DNA of 64,000 nt, taken from Zingiber officinale. Taxonomy: Eukaryota > Streptophyta > Magnoliopsida > Zingiberales > Zingiberaceae. Made by a program: the position numbers and the translations under genes. The notes beneath the pieces are model-generated. The model saw only the letters and a list, made by a program, of their open reading frames with translations, had not been told where the DNA came from and searched no databases. This document shows positions 1-10,217 of the stretch, piece after piece. The stretch covers positions 52,174,722 to 52,238,721 of the forward strand of contig NC_056000.1 of assembly GCF_018446385.1 (NCBI RefSeq), written 5' to 3'. How positions within the stretch are numbered: the stretch's first letter is position 1; the number at the start of each line of letters is the position of its first letter.

Positions 1-1810
1 GCAGAAGACCGTCGAGCTCCGACGTTAAAAATCGAGAGATGAGCCGGCGTCTATAAATCTTCCGAGCGGAAGACCGTCGAGCTCCGATGTTAAAAATCGG
101 GAGACGAGCCGGCATCTATAAATCATCCGAGCGGAAGACCGTCGAGCTCCGACGTTAAAAATCGAGAGATGCTATAAATCTTTCGGGCGGAAGACCGCCG
201 AGCTCCGGCGTTAAAAATCGAGACGAGCCGGCGTCTATAAATCTTCCGAGCGGAAGACCGTCGAGCTCCGACGTTAAAAATCGAGAGACGAGCCGGCGTC
301 TATAAATCATCCGAACGGAAGACCGTCGAGCTCCGACGTTAAAAATCGAGAGACAAGCCGGTGTCTATAAATCTTCCGAGCGGAAGACCGTCGAGCTCCG
401 ACGTTAAAAATCGAGAGACGAGCCGGCGTCTATAAATCTTCCGAGCGGAAGACCGTCGATCTCCGACGTTAAAAATCGAGAGACTAGTCGGCGTCTATAA
501 ATCTTCTGAGGGGAAGACCGTCGAGCTCCGACGTTAAAAATTGAGAAACGAGCCGGCATCTATAAATCATCCGAGCGGAAGACCGTCGAGCTCCGACGTT
601 AAAAATCGAGAGACGAGCCGGCGTCTATAAATCTTCCGAGCGGAAGACCGTCGAGCTCCGACGTTAAAAATCGAGAGACGAGCCGGCGTCTATAAATCAT
701 CCGAGCGGAAGACCGTCGAGCTCCGACGTTAAAAATCGAGAGACGAGCCGGCGTCTATAAATCTTCCGAGCGGAAGACCATCGAGCTCCGACGTTAAAAA
801 TCGAGTGACGTGCCGGCGTCTATAAATCATCCCAGCGGAAGACCGTCGAGCTCCGACGTTAAAAATCGAGAGACGAGCCAGTGTCTATAAACTCTCCGAG
901 CGGAAGACCGTCGAGCTCCGACGTTAAAAATCGAGAGACGAGCCGGCGTCTATAAATCATCCGAGCGGAAGACCATCGAGCTTCGACGTTAAAAATCGAG
1001 AAACGAGCCGGCATCTATAAATCTTCCAAGCGGAAGACCGTCGATCTCCGACGTTAAAAATCGAGAGACGAGCCGGCGTCTATAAACCCTCCGAGCGGAA
1101 GACCGTCGAGCTCCGACGTTAAAAATCGAGAGACGAGCCGGCGTCTATAAATCATCCGAGCGGAAGACCGTCGAGCTCCGACGTTAAAAATCGAGAGATG
1201 AGCCGGCGTCTATAAATCTTCCGAGCGGAAGACCGTCGAGCTCCGACGTTAAAAATCGAGAGACGAGCCGGCGTCTATAAATCTTCCGAGCGGAAGACCG
1301 TCGAGCTCCGACGTTAAAAATCGAGAGACGAGCCGGCGTCTATAAATCTTCCGAGCGGAAGACCGTCGAGCTCCGACGTTAAAAATCGAGAGACGAGCCG
1401 GCGTCTATAAATCTTCCGAGCGGAAGACCGTCGAGCTCCGACGTTAAAAATCGAGAGACGAGCCGGCGTCTATAAATCATCCGAGCGGAAGACCGTCGAG
1501 CTCCGACGTTAAAAATCGAGAGACGAGCCGGCGTCTATAAATCATCCGAGCGAAAGACTGTCGAGCTTCGACGTTAAAAATCGAGAGACGAGCCGGCGTC
1601 TATAAATCATCCGAGCGGAAGACCGTCGATCTCCGACGTTAAAAATTGAGAGACGAGCCGGCGACTATAAATCATCCGAGCGGAAGACCGTCGAGCTCCG
1701 ACGTTAAAATTTGAGTCGCGCCGTCGACTATAAACCCTCCGGCCGGAAGACCGTCGAGCTCTGACGTTAAATATCGAGAGTCGGACCGGCGACTATAAAC
1801 CCTCCGGGCG
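1..1810 (+). repeat. 65-bp tandem repeat array, about 28 copies
   Basis: The unit begins at GGAAGACCGTCGAGCTCCG, continues through GACGTTAAAAATCGAGAGA, and ends with GCCGGCGTCTATAAATC. Successive GGAAGACC starts at 252 and 317 give a 65-bp period. Most copies differ by only a few substitutions. The last three copies (about 1680-1810) are more diverged and change the end to GACTATAAACCCTCC. One unit near 160-185 is shortened. Nearly every unit contains TATAAA. The array lies directly upstream of a polypurine tract and an LTR, so it is read as the 3' untranslated region of a Tat-like Ty3/gypsy element that starts outside the window. There is no spacer diversity, so it is not CRISPR. Confidence 0.95.
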
Positions 1811-2146
1811 GAAGTAATGTTGTTTAGCGGTAATTCCAGTTAAAGCCATGCATGTTTTCAACTAAGCGAGTCCGGCGGACCAAGTGTGCAAGCGGGCGGG
1901 TTACCAAGAGTACCCCGTAAACATCTGACGAAAATCCCATTTGCGAAACGAGATATATTCAGCCGAGCGGACTAGCTATACAAAATACTTCGTGAGAAAT
2001 CCCTTGCAAAACGTAGGAGAGGTGGGATGAGAGGCGATTAACGAGAAGAAGCGGAGGATGGTTTCTTGGATGCGCCGCTCAGCACTACGGGCGTCTAGTC
2101 AGTCGGACTATGCGCCTCCTTCGACTAGACTTGAAGGGGAGGCATG
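1811..2146 (+). mobile_element. 3' internal end of Tat-like element with polypurine tract
   Basis: This non-coding stretch joins the 65-bp array to the LTR. Its last part reads CTCCTTCGACTAGACTTG and then GAAGGGGAGG, the polypurine tract, at about 2133-2142. The same string followed by an LTR recurs at 46740-46766, so both are 3' ends of one family. A weak 140-residue reading frame starting at 2058 crosses the LTR boundary and is not credible as a gene. Confidence 0.75.
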
Positions 2147-3107
2147 TGATCCGGTGGTAAGGACGGGGGACCCTCATGCGCGGAGGGTCAAAGACACGTG
2201 GAGGTCAACCCCAAGTTCGCGCCGAACGGAAGGATGCCGGACCGAACGGAAGCATGTCGGGCCGAACGGAAGCATGCCGCGCCGAACAGAAGCATGTCAG
2301 GCTGAACGAAAGGATGCCGGGTTGAACGGAAGCATGCCAGGCCGAACGGAAGCATGCCGCGCCGAACGGAAGCATGCCGCGCTGAACGGAAGGATGTCGG
2401 GTCGACCTGACATTCGGCCAGGAGCTTCCCAGGCCGGACAGAAGACAACCCGACCATGGGCGGATTCCCGACACTCATAGTGAAAAGGGTCACCTGGCCG
2501 AGCGGATAGCCCGCTCGGCCGAAGCATAAAGTATCGTTGCTGTGGAACACTCTCAGCCGAGCACCCGGTCGGATCGATACCTATGCCCGGTCGGACCTAT
2601 GCCTGCCGAGCGGCTGGCCGCTCGGCGCGGGAACAGAAGAGACAAAAGGACAAAGGAAACATCAGGGGGACATCTCCTGACAGCGGGTAGGTTCAACGAC
2701 CAGACCATACGCAAGATCTTACAATAGAGGATCCCACTGTCCCATCATAGATGTGCTCGGACTGTAGCAGTATGGTGTCAGGTAAGCCCTTCTGACAAGC
2801 CCATACCGAGGTATGGACAGAGGACACGTATGCACCTCGGTATGTGTGCCCGAGCCTCTTCACAGCTCTATATAAAGGGTCCTCACCCTTCGCCGGAGGT
2901 ACACGCATTCTACGATTTTTGGAGCCACTGCTTTGTTGTTTGCTTGCCTGCCTTGAGCGTTGAAGGGTCATCGCCGGGAACCCCTTCCCGGCCCGACTTC
3001 TTTGCAGGTTCGCCGGAGCGCCATACGACCGGCCGGAGATCCACGTCATCAACAAGGAGAGAGCCACGTGCCCAGCGTCTGTTGATTCAACGATTCGGAC
3101 AGGATCA
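2147..3107 (+). mobile_element. 3' LTR of Tat-like Ty3/gypsy element
   Basis: The LTR starts TGATCCGGTGG and ends CGGACAGGATCA. The limits are set by comparison with the solo LTR at 25631-26501, which has a target-site duplication. A TATATAAA box lies at about 2869-2876. Downstream is the conserved block GGGTCATCGCCGGGAACCC, matching GGGTCAACGCGGGGACCCC in the solo LTR. The U3 part carries its own 19-bp minisatellite. The polypurine tract immediately upstream shows this is a 3' LTR on the plus strand. The 5' half of the element is outside the window. Confidence 0.8.
2220..2400 (+). repeat. 19-bp minisatellite inside LTR U3
   Basis: About nine to ten copies of a unit like GCCGAACGGAAGCATGCCG run in a row. 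The variable positions are mainly the last three bases (CCG, TCG, CAG). It creates overlapping open frames on both strands with repetitive translation, which are artefacts of the repeat. Confidence 0.85.
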
Positions 3108-3355
3108 ATTCTCATGGTCCGGGCTCCCCGCGAGCATTTGGTCATATTGACTTACTTTGGACCTCCCAGCAAGCATTCGTACCCGGTCACCTTAACTTAC
3201 TCCAGGCTTCTCTGTGAGCATTCAATCACCTTGACCTGCTTCGAATCTCCCTGCGAGTATCCGGTTACTCTAACCTACTCCGGGGCCTTTCCCACAAATA
3301 TCGATCATTCTGACCTATTTCGAATCTCCCCATAAACAACTTGATCCGGTATATA
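3108..3355 (+). repeat. degenerate tandem repeat of about 40-45 bp
   Basis: About five diverged units each carry a variant of GACCTACTTCGGACCTCCC, then a GCGAGCATTCGGT-like segment, then CACCTTGAC. The stretch follows the LTR end directly and stops at the Helitron boundary. It is probably a relic of another LTR U3. No coding potential is credible. Confidence 0.55.
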
Positions 3356-3913
3356 TCTTACTATTTTATTAAAAATCTCCTCTCTTTACTAACTAACTTT
3401 GGTGAAGTCTAAAATGAATTTACGTTATTATCCTTTTTTCTATTTACTTTAAAAATAATTCCAAGATTTATTAGTAATTCCACAAGCGAAACAATCATTG
3501 ATCTAGAGTTCGAGACTCAGCTGCGGCGTATTATTATGAATTTTTCTCATCATTAATTTTCTCTTGTTGTTTTATATAAAAAAAAGTATAATTCTCTTTA
3601 GTCCCACATCTTAGAATTGACAACACTAGGATCAAAGAAGTTTCTATAAATATTTTAGGCCAACGATGTTAAAAAATATTCTTTTCTTTGATTTTTACTA
3701 AGATAAGTACAATATTAAATTAAATTAATTTTTGCATAGGGAAGTCCGTTACATTAGTTTGTTGTTGGGATTCTCTAGCGTCACTATCCAAATAATTAAT
3801 TCTTAGTTTATAAGGGTGATACTAGAAAATCCAAATAATTCAGATTTTTAAAGACCCAAATAATTTATATATTATTATATTACACACGCAACGCGTGTGT
3901 ACGATCACACTAG
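3356..3913 (+). mobile_element. non-autonomous Helitron
   Basis: The left end is TCTTACTATTTTATT, preceded by A at 3355. The right end is CTAG at 3910-3913, followed by T. A perfect 8-bp hairpin, ACACACGC-AAC-GCGTGTGT (3882-3900), lies 9 nt before the CTAG. Insertion between A and T, a 5' TC and a 3' hairpin plus CTRR are the structural signature of Helitrons. The 558-bp interior has no coding capacity. It does contain a GTCCCACATC string at 3601 resembling the plant snRNA upstream element. Confidence 0.72.
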
Positions 3914-5202
3914 TATATATATATATATATATATAGAATTAACATTAGAATAACTTGAAGCTATAATTCAATTATATTTGAATAAGTCCAAGTTCAAATT
4001 CAAATCCTTATAAATAATATCTGTATAAATAATTATGATAATAAATTTTAGGATCAATTTTTAATAAAATAATATCTCACTAGACGCCTAATCTCTCCTC
4101 CCCCATATAAAAGACTATTACGCTAGGATAATTATACTCTATTTACCCACTTTCAAAATATGAAACAGCCTTATAGAAGACTGCTAAAATAATAACTTTA
4201 CCTTTCACTATAAATATATTTGAATAAGGTCAAACAACTCAAGCCGAACTCAATTAGAACTTGAGACATAATTATTTATATTTTTGAACTTCAAATAAAA
4301 TTCGAATCTTTCGTGTATTTATTCAAACGAATTCGAACATCAATATTTTATTCTATTGAAGTGGATTCGGTTCATTTTTTCAAACGAACTCGAATATCAA
4401 TATTTTATACTATTATTTAGTTCATTTGCACCCTAATCCACATGTTAATTAAGAATTTTTTTAATAGAAAATAAACAAAATAACTAAAATATCTACCTTA
4501 TTAGGTATTTTAATCAACTTAAATATAAAATTATCGAATTAATTTCATATCCCACCCTTCATCCAGACAACTCATATTCTTTTATTTTGTTTTCTCAAAT
4601 TGTAAATTCTCTCTAATTTTTTTATTAATCTCTCCATCTTTATAATTTTTTTATTTACTTTACATTATTTTTCCTCGTGAATTTTGTAATTCCTGATGTA
4701 TTTCGACTTATACGTCGAAAGGTCGACTCACAGTGGGTCAGTCATTTTGCAAGGTGGGGCAAAGCGGGGTAAGTCGATCCCAGTGGATTAGAAAATTTCT
4801 AAATTCTAATCTAACTCAAGGTCATCTGAAAATAAAAAAAATATATAAAAAAAATAAAAATTTTAAATTTGGATTACAGATTAAACCGATTAAACTCTTC
4901 GTTAAATCTTCTATTTTAATTTTAGGTTTGGTAGAAAAAATTATTTTTTTCTCAATATGTTGGTCATTCTGTGCAGATAGCAAATCTAGATGGATCGGCC
5001 CATCTCGATCCGTCTTTAAATAGGTTGATAAAATTTTAATTTAACTTGTTTAAATTATTTAGCACGATAAACTAATCTCACAAATCCAAACTAAATTAAT
5101 GGTTCTAGCCAAACATATCACTCTGTAGAAAAATGTGCTAAGAACAAAGGTAAAATTTTTAATTTTAAATTGTTATTAATACGTTATTAGATAAAAATTC
5201 GG
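3914..5202. other. AT-rich intergenic DNA, no gene seen
   Basis: It opens with a short (TA)n run at 3915-3935. The rest is AT-rich with no reading frame that resembles a protein. A 96-codon frame at 4733-5023 is low complexity and lysine-rich and is not supported. Confidence 0.6.
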
Positions 5203-5912
5203 TAAATTGTCTGAAAATCCCTAATCATACTTAGACTTTACATACAATCCTCATGTTAAAAAACTTTATTTTCATTCCCTATATATAAAGTTTTATTTAC
5301 TTCAACTCCTTTATATAAATATCGTTACCTAATTGCTCCTCATTTTTTAAGATAAAAAAAATCCAAAATGAGGTATAATTCATTCTAAATTTAACACATT
5401 TAAATTTGAATCAAGTATATTTTCTATTAAATTGAGCAATTTTTTCCTGGCTTAATATAATTCGTTCTAAATTTAACACAATTTAAAGAGAATCTAGTAT
5501 ATTTTATATCCAATTGAGCATCATTTAAAGAAAATATAGTATATATTTCATTCAATTAAGTACGACTCTTTTTCCGCCTGATCAACAATTGATTAGTTTA
5601 AGCTTAATCGATTGACCAATCGATTCAGCCTAAGTCAAATCAATTGGTATATGCTTCCAATCAATTTGTCATGTAAAAAAAAAGTCATATTTAATTTGAT
5701 AGAAAATATAATAGATTCTAATTTAATGTGTTTAATTTAGAAATAATTATACCTTATTTTAAACTTTTTTATCTAAACATATGAGGATAATTAGATAAAT
5801 TAGTGTTTATTATATTTAGTTAGGGAGTGAAAATGACATAGGGATTACATGTAAAGTTTAAATTGTGATGGGAATTTTAAGGAATTTTAAGATAATTTTT
5901 ACAAACTATCTT
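5203..5912. mobile_element. fold-back (long inverted repeat) element
   Basis: Two arms of roughly 220-235 bp are inverted repeats of each other. Positions 5205-5300 pair with the complement of 5815-5912; both read like ACTTTACAT..AATCC..ATG. Positions 5371-5436 pair with the complement of 5692-5755; both read GGTATAATT..TTCTAAATT..AACACATT. By eye identity is about 70-80 percent. The loop (about 5440-5690) contains direct repeats of the inner arm and ATCGATTG motifs. No transposase frame is present, so it is a MITE or fold-back element of undetermined superfamily. Confidence 0.62.
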
Positions 5913-6400
5913 TTATTATTTAAAGTTTAAAAATAGTCAAAGATTTGTTTACAAGTTTATTTGAAAGTTTATTTTATTTCAATATAAATTAAAACTCTTT
6001 TTCACAGTATTAATTTTAATTTGAAATCAAATTTATTTTTTAAACTTTACTAATAAATGAAAAAGAATACAATGATAATCAACAAAGAATTTGACGCTCA
6101 CTTAACTATTAGGATTCATAAACTCTAATATTTAACCTGAAGATCTAGAATTCGAATCCTGGGGAAGGTAAAAATTCATTGACCGTCCGAGGGTCGTCGG
6201 TCAACGACATAAGGGATCATCAAGGGACTGCCAATTTATAAATTCTTGTAGTCAAGTGATTCATTAAACAAATATTCATCGAAAACTATTATATATTTAT
6301 TTTCTTCCAAACCCTCTCCAACGGCGGAAAAACTTTTATAAAATCACAATGTCAAAGAATAGCAATAGATTTTGACTTAAAACATAATTTTACATACACC
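5913..6400. other. AT-rich DNA with a weak tRNA B-box-like motif
   Basis: GAATTCGAATCCT at about 6148 resembles a pol III B box, but no convincing A box, poly-A end or flanking duplication was found. Nothing else is recognised here. Confidence 0.3.
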
Positions 6401-7000
6401 ATCTGAAAAATATACACAATACCTTCAGAGAACTTCTTAGAGGGCATAATAGAGAAGAGTTGAGAGCTTATATAATCTAGTCGTTATGTATATTTGTTGG
6501 TCAGTATACTCTAGTCGACTAACTTAGCAAATATGATCGATCAAATCATGAGATTCAGTCGTTATAGACAGCAAAATTATCTGAATTTTGATCAACTAAC
6601 TTTATCATTTTGATCGACTAATCAATCTAGTCAACCACTTTCAATATCTTGGTTGACTAAACCTGTTGCCAAATACACTGCTCCGTGTAGCTCGACTACT
6701 AACTATGTCATTTGGTCAATCAATTTGCATATCTTCGTCAACTAATCTAGATAAGTTTCATTGTTCATGACCTTATCAGCTAGCCATGTCTGTGTCATCT
6801 ACTGAACTTACCAATTTGGTTGACCAACTCAGATAAGTTTTGAGCCTAATCTCATTGTGACGGTGCTCCTTGTCCACATCACTTGCTAATCGAGCAATTG
6901 ATCAACCAATCTTATCATTTTGGTCAATTGATCATGTACGGCTTTATTCATTGAATGATTTTTAGCTGCCTTTGTTGTAGGTCAACTAACCTTTGTTTGT
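6400..7000 (-). mobile_element. degenerate copia-type LTR U3 remnant
   Basis: The stretch is built of repeated phrases such as TTGGTCAACTAATC and GGTTGACTAAC on the plus strand. These resemble the complement of the tandem phrases in the LTR-like segments at 43320-43740 and 47640-48400. No termini, TATA box or target duplication could be defined, so the family assignment is tentative. Confidence 0.35.
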
Positions 7001-7241
7001 GATAGGACTGCGCAATGAATTCAAAACCGAGCTGATGATTTAACTGAAATCTGCTAAATCAAAATTGTTTTTAAATGTTACTGAATCTATTTAATTTTTC
7101 AACAAAAATTGAGTAAATTAAACTGATAAACATCGATTAATCCGATTATCAATCGAATTTAAACTTTTCAATTATAATATATTTCTATCTTATTTTAACT
7201 TTTAAATCGGCGTTTATAGACTATAAACGTACATTTGTTAC

Positions 7242-9648
7242 TGTTGGTTGCTACTCGGAAAACCTAGAGGTTTCACTGTACAAAAATTTTGTACAAAAGT
7301 CTGAACCTTTTCCTAGCTACCATGTGTTCTTTTAAATTAAATTTTGGATCGCCTGCGGAACTTAACACGTTTGATCCAAAACTTAATCTATTTGTTCTTT
7401 TAGGTTTAGACTTGGATCTCCTGCGGAACTTAACACGTTCAATCCAAATCACCTAAATTATTAATTCCATTATATATTAATTTCCATAATTGGTTCCCAG
7501 TACTAACGTGGCGAGACACATGACCTTCTTGGATATGGGAGCAACCACCACCGACTAGACAAAACCTTTTAAGGAAAGCTAATATTTAATTTCCTAAAAT
7601 AACTTTAGGTTAACCAAAAGGAACAATCAAATTACAAGGAAAAGAAAAATAACAAAGAACACAACATCGAAAATAAATTCAAAATACTAGAATCGTAAGC
7701 CTCTTGTATTTGGTATTATTTCCAAAAATAACTAGTATGATGCGGAAAGGAAAAATTACTAGTTATACCTTTTAGAAAAACCTCTTGATCTTCTACCGTA
7801 TTCCTCTTCTAACCTCGGACGTTGTGTGGGCAACGATCTTCCAAGATGAGAAACCACCTAAGCACCTTCTTCTCCTCCTAGCTAGGTTCGGCCAAAACAA
7901 AAGCTTCACCAAGGATGAAGAAAAAACACCAACCAAGCTCCAAGGGATGCAAGCTTTCTCTCCTCCTTCTTCTTCTTCTCCAAGTAGTATCCGGCCACCA
8001 CAAGAGCTCCAAACAAAGAAGAGTTTCGGCCACCACAAAGAGGAAGAGAGGGAGAGAAGATGGCCGGCCACAACACCAAGGAAAAGAGGGAGAGAATAAT
8101 AGAAGTTGTAACTCATGAAGACACCCCAACCCCTTCTTTTATATTCCTTGGCTTTGGCAAATAAGGAAATTTATTTATAATAAAATTTCCTTAACTTTCC
8201 TTGACAACAATTAATTAAGAAAAATTAAATAAAATTTCTTAATTAATTGTATGTGGTCGGCCACCTCATATAGAGCAAATAAGATAATTTTAAATCAACA
8301 ATTAAAACTTCCTTATTTGTCTTTGGAAATTTTAAAAAATAAAATTTCGCTTTAAAATCCCTTCATGGTTGATAAAAGAAATTTCTATAATTTTAATTTT
8401 TCAACATGTGAATAATTTTCAAAGAGAAAAAATAAAATATCTTTCCAATCTACAAATAAGGAAAGAGATCTAATATCTTTCTTTAATCTTTTTAGATCCT
8501 TTTTAAGAGAGATATTTTAATTTTAATTCTCTTTAATAAATTATATCTTCCACATAATAAAAATTAAAAATTAAAATTCTTTTTAATTTAATGGGGGCCG
8601 GCCACCTAAGGTTGGGTTCAAGCTAGGGCCGACCACCCATGAACCAAGGCTTGGCCGACCCTAGCTTGAACCACAAGCTAGCTTGGCCGGCCCCCTTCTC
8701 ATGGGTATGAAGGTGAGTATATGTGGGTATAGTACTCTATAAATAAGAGGCTACGATAGGGACCGAGAGGAGGAATTTGTTTTGGTCTCCCGATAAAATT
8801 AAGCATCCCGTGTTCGCCCCGAACACACAACTTAATTTTATCAATAATAATTCATTCCACTAGAGAACTATTATTGAACTACCGCACCAATCCCAAATTA
8901 CATTTTTGGGCTCCTTCTTATTATGAGTGTGTTAGTCTCCCTGTGTTTAAGATGTCGAATGCCCATTAATTAAGTGAGTTACTGACAATTCATTTAATTA
9001 ATATCTTAATCCAAGAATAGTACCACTCAACCTTATCGTCATGTCGGACTAAGTCCACCTGCAGGGTTTAACATGACAATCTTTATGAGCTCATCTTGGG
9101 GACATTATCAACCTAGATTACTAGGACACAGTTTCCTTCTATAATCAACAATACACACTATAAGTGATATCATTTCCCAACTTATCAGGCTTATTGATTC
9201 ATCGAACTAAATCTCACCCATTGATAAATTAAAGAAATAAATATCAAATATATGTGCTTGTTATTATATTAAGATTAAGAGCACACACTTCCATAATAAC
9301 TGAGGTATTTGTTCCTTTATAAAGTCAGTATAAAAGAAACAGTCTCAAATGGTCCTACTCAATACACTCTAAGTGTACTAGTGTAATTATATAGTTAAGA
9401 TAAACTAATTGCTAATTACACTACGACCTTGCAATGGTTTGTTCCTTTCTATTTTAGTCGTGAGCTACTGTTTATAATTTATAAGGTACTGATAATATCC
9501 TCTTCTGTATGTGGCATCACATACTATGTTATCTACAATATAAATTAATTGAACAACTACAACTAAATGTAGACAATTTGACCAAATGTGATTCTTTATT
9601 CAAAATAAATATTTACAAAAGCTTAGGCTTTCAATATACATTCCAATA
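7242..9648 (+). mobile_element. 2.4-kb solo LTR (copia-like), TSD GTTAC
   Basis: It starts TGTTGGTTGC and ends ACATTCCAATA (the final CA has mutated to TA). It is flanked by a perfect 5-bp direct repeat, GTTAC, at 7237-7241 and 9649-9653. A TATAAATA box at 8739-8746 followed by AGAGGCTACG sets the plus orientation. No internal retroelement domains are present, so this is a solo LTR left by recombination between two LTRs. A related but truncated copy lies inverted at 41712-42945. The SSR- and GGCCGGCC-rich reading frames near 7785-8129 lie in its U3 and are not genes. Confidence 0.85.
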
Positions 9649-9653
9649 GTTAC

Positions 9654-10217
9654 AATTAAGAATGTAACCTAATGTTATTGATATAACATATTCTTCTATC
9701 TCGCATTATTAGACTAAATTAAAAGATAAAAAAATTAAAAAAAAAAGAAAATGGAATTGAACAATCGTATGGGCATTTCTATGTTGCATACGGCTCCGCA
9801 ACGAAATTTACAGACAACTTCAACAACATAGTATCATTGAGAATTATGCAAAATCATAATTTTAATATTATCTCCAGTCCAAATTCCTAATAATTCAATT
9901 TAACCGAACATTTATTTACTATCGTGGATCAACTTTATATTTTATTCATGGTGAATACCTTTTGGTCAACTAAATCTGATTTATCGGAGTTATCAGTTTT
10001 CTATTGAAATTTTAATTAACTAAGTAAATGTGATAGACTAATTCCCACAGTCTAATCAGTCAACTCGAGAATTTTTTTTTTTTTTTGGAAATTCCTATTA
10101 ACTATGTCTAATGTATTGGTACAATTTACATTAATAATTTAATTTAAATTTTAATAAATGATAAGTAAATTAAAGTTAGAGTATTTTATGATCTAATAAT
10201 TTTATCAAATATATAGA
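9654..10217. other. AT-rich spacer, no gene seen
   Basis: It contains an A-rich run near 9730-9750 and a T run at 10077-10086. No conserved element or coding sequence was recognised between the solo LTR duplication and the left end of the hAT element. Confidence 0.5.

Noticed and set aside
1-1810. Regular repeats suggesting a CRISPR array
   Set aside because: The whole 65-bp period repeats with no unique spacers, and the context is a plant retroelement.
2058-2480. 140-residue open frame
   Set aside because: It spans the LTR boundary and a 19-bp minisatellite; the translation is repetitive.
3600-3700. A U-snRNA gene
   Set aside because: Upstream-element and TATA-like strings are present, but the expected snRNA start sequences of U1, U2, U4 or U5 are absent.
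6110-6240. A tRNA-derived SINE
   Set aside because: Only a B-box-like string was found; no A box at proper spacing, tail or duplication.
7785-8129. Overlapping serine/proline-rich frames on both strands
   Set aside because: They lie in the U3 of the 2.4-kb solo LTR and have repetitive composition.
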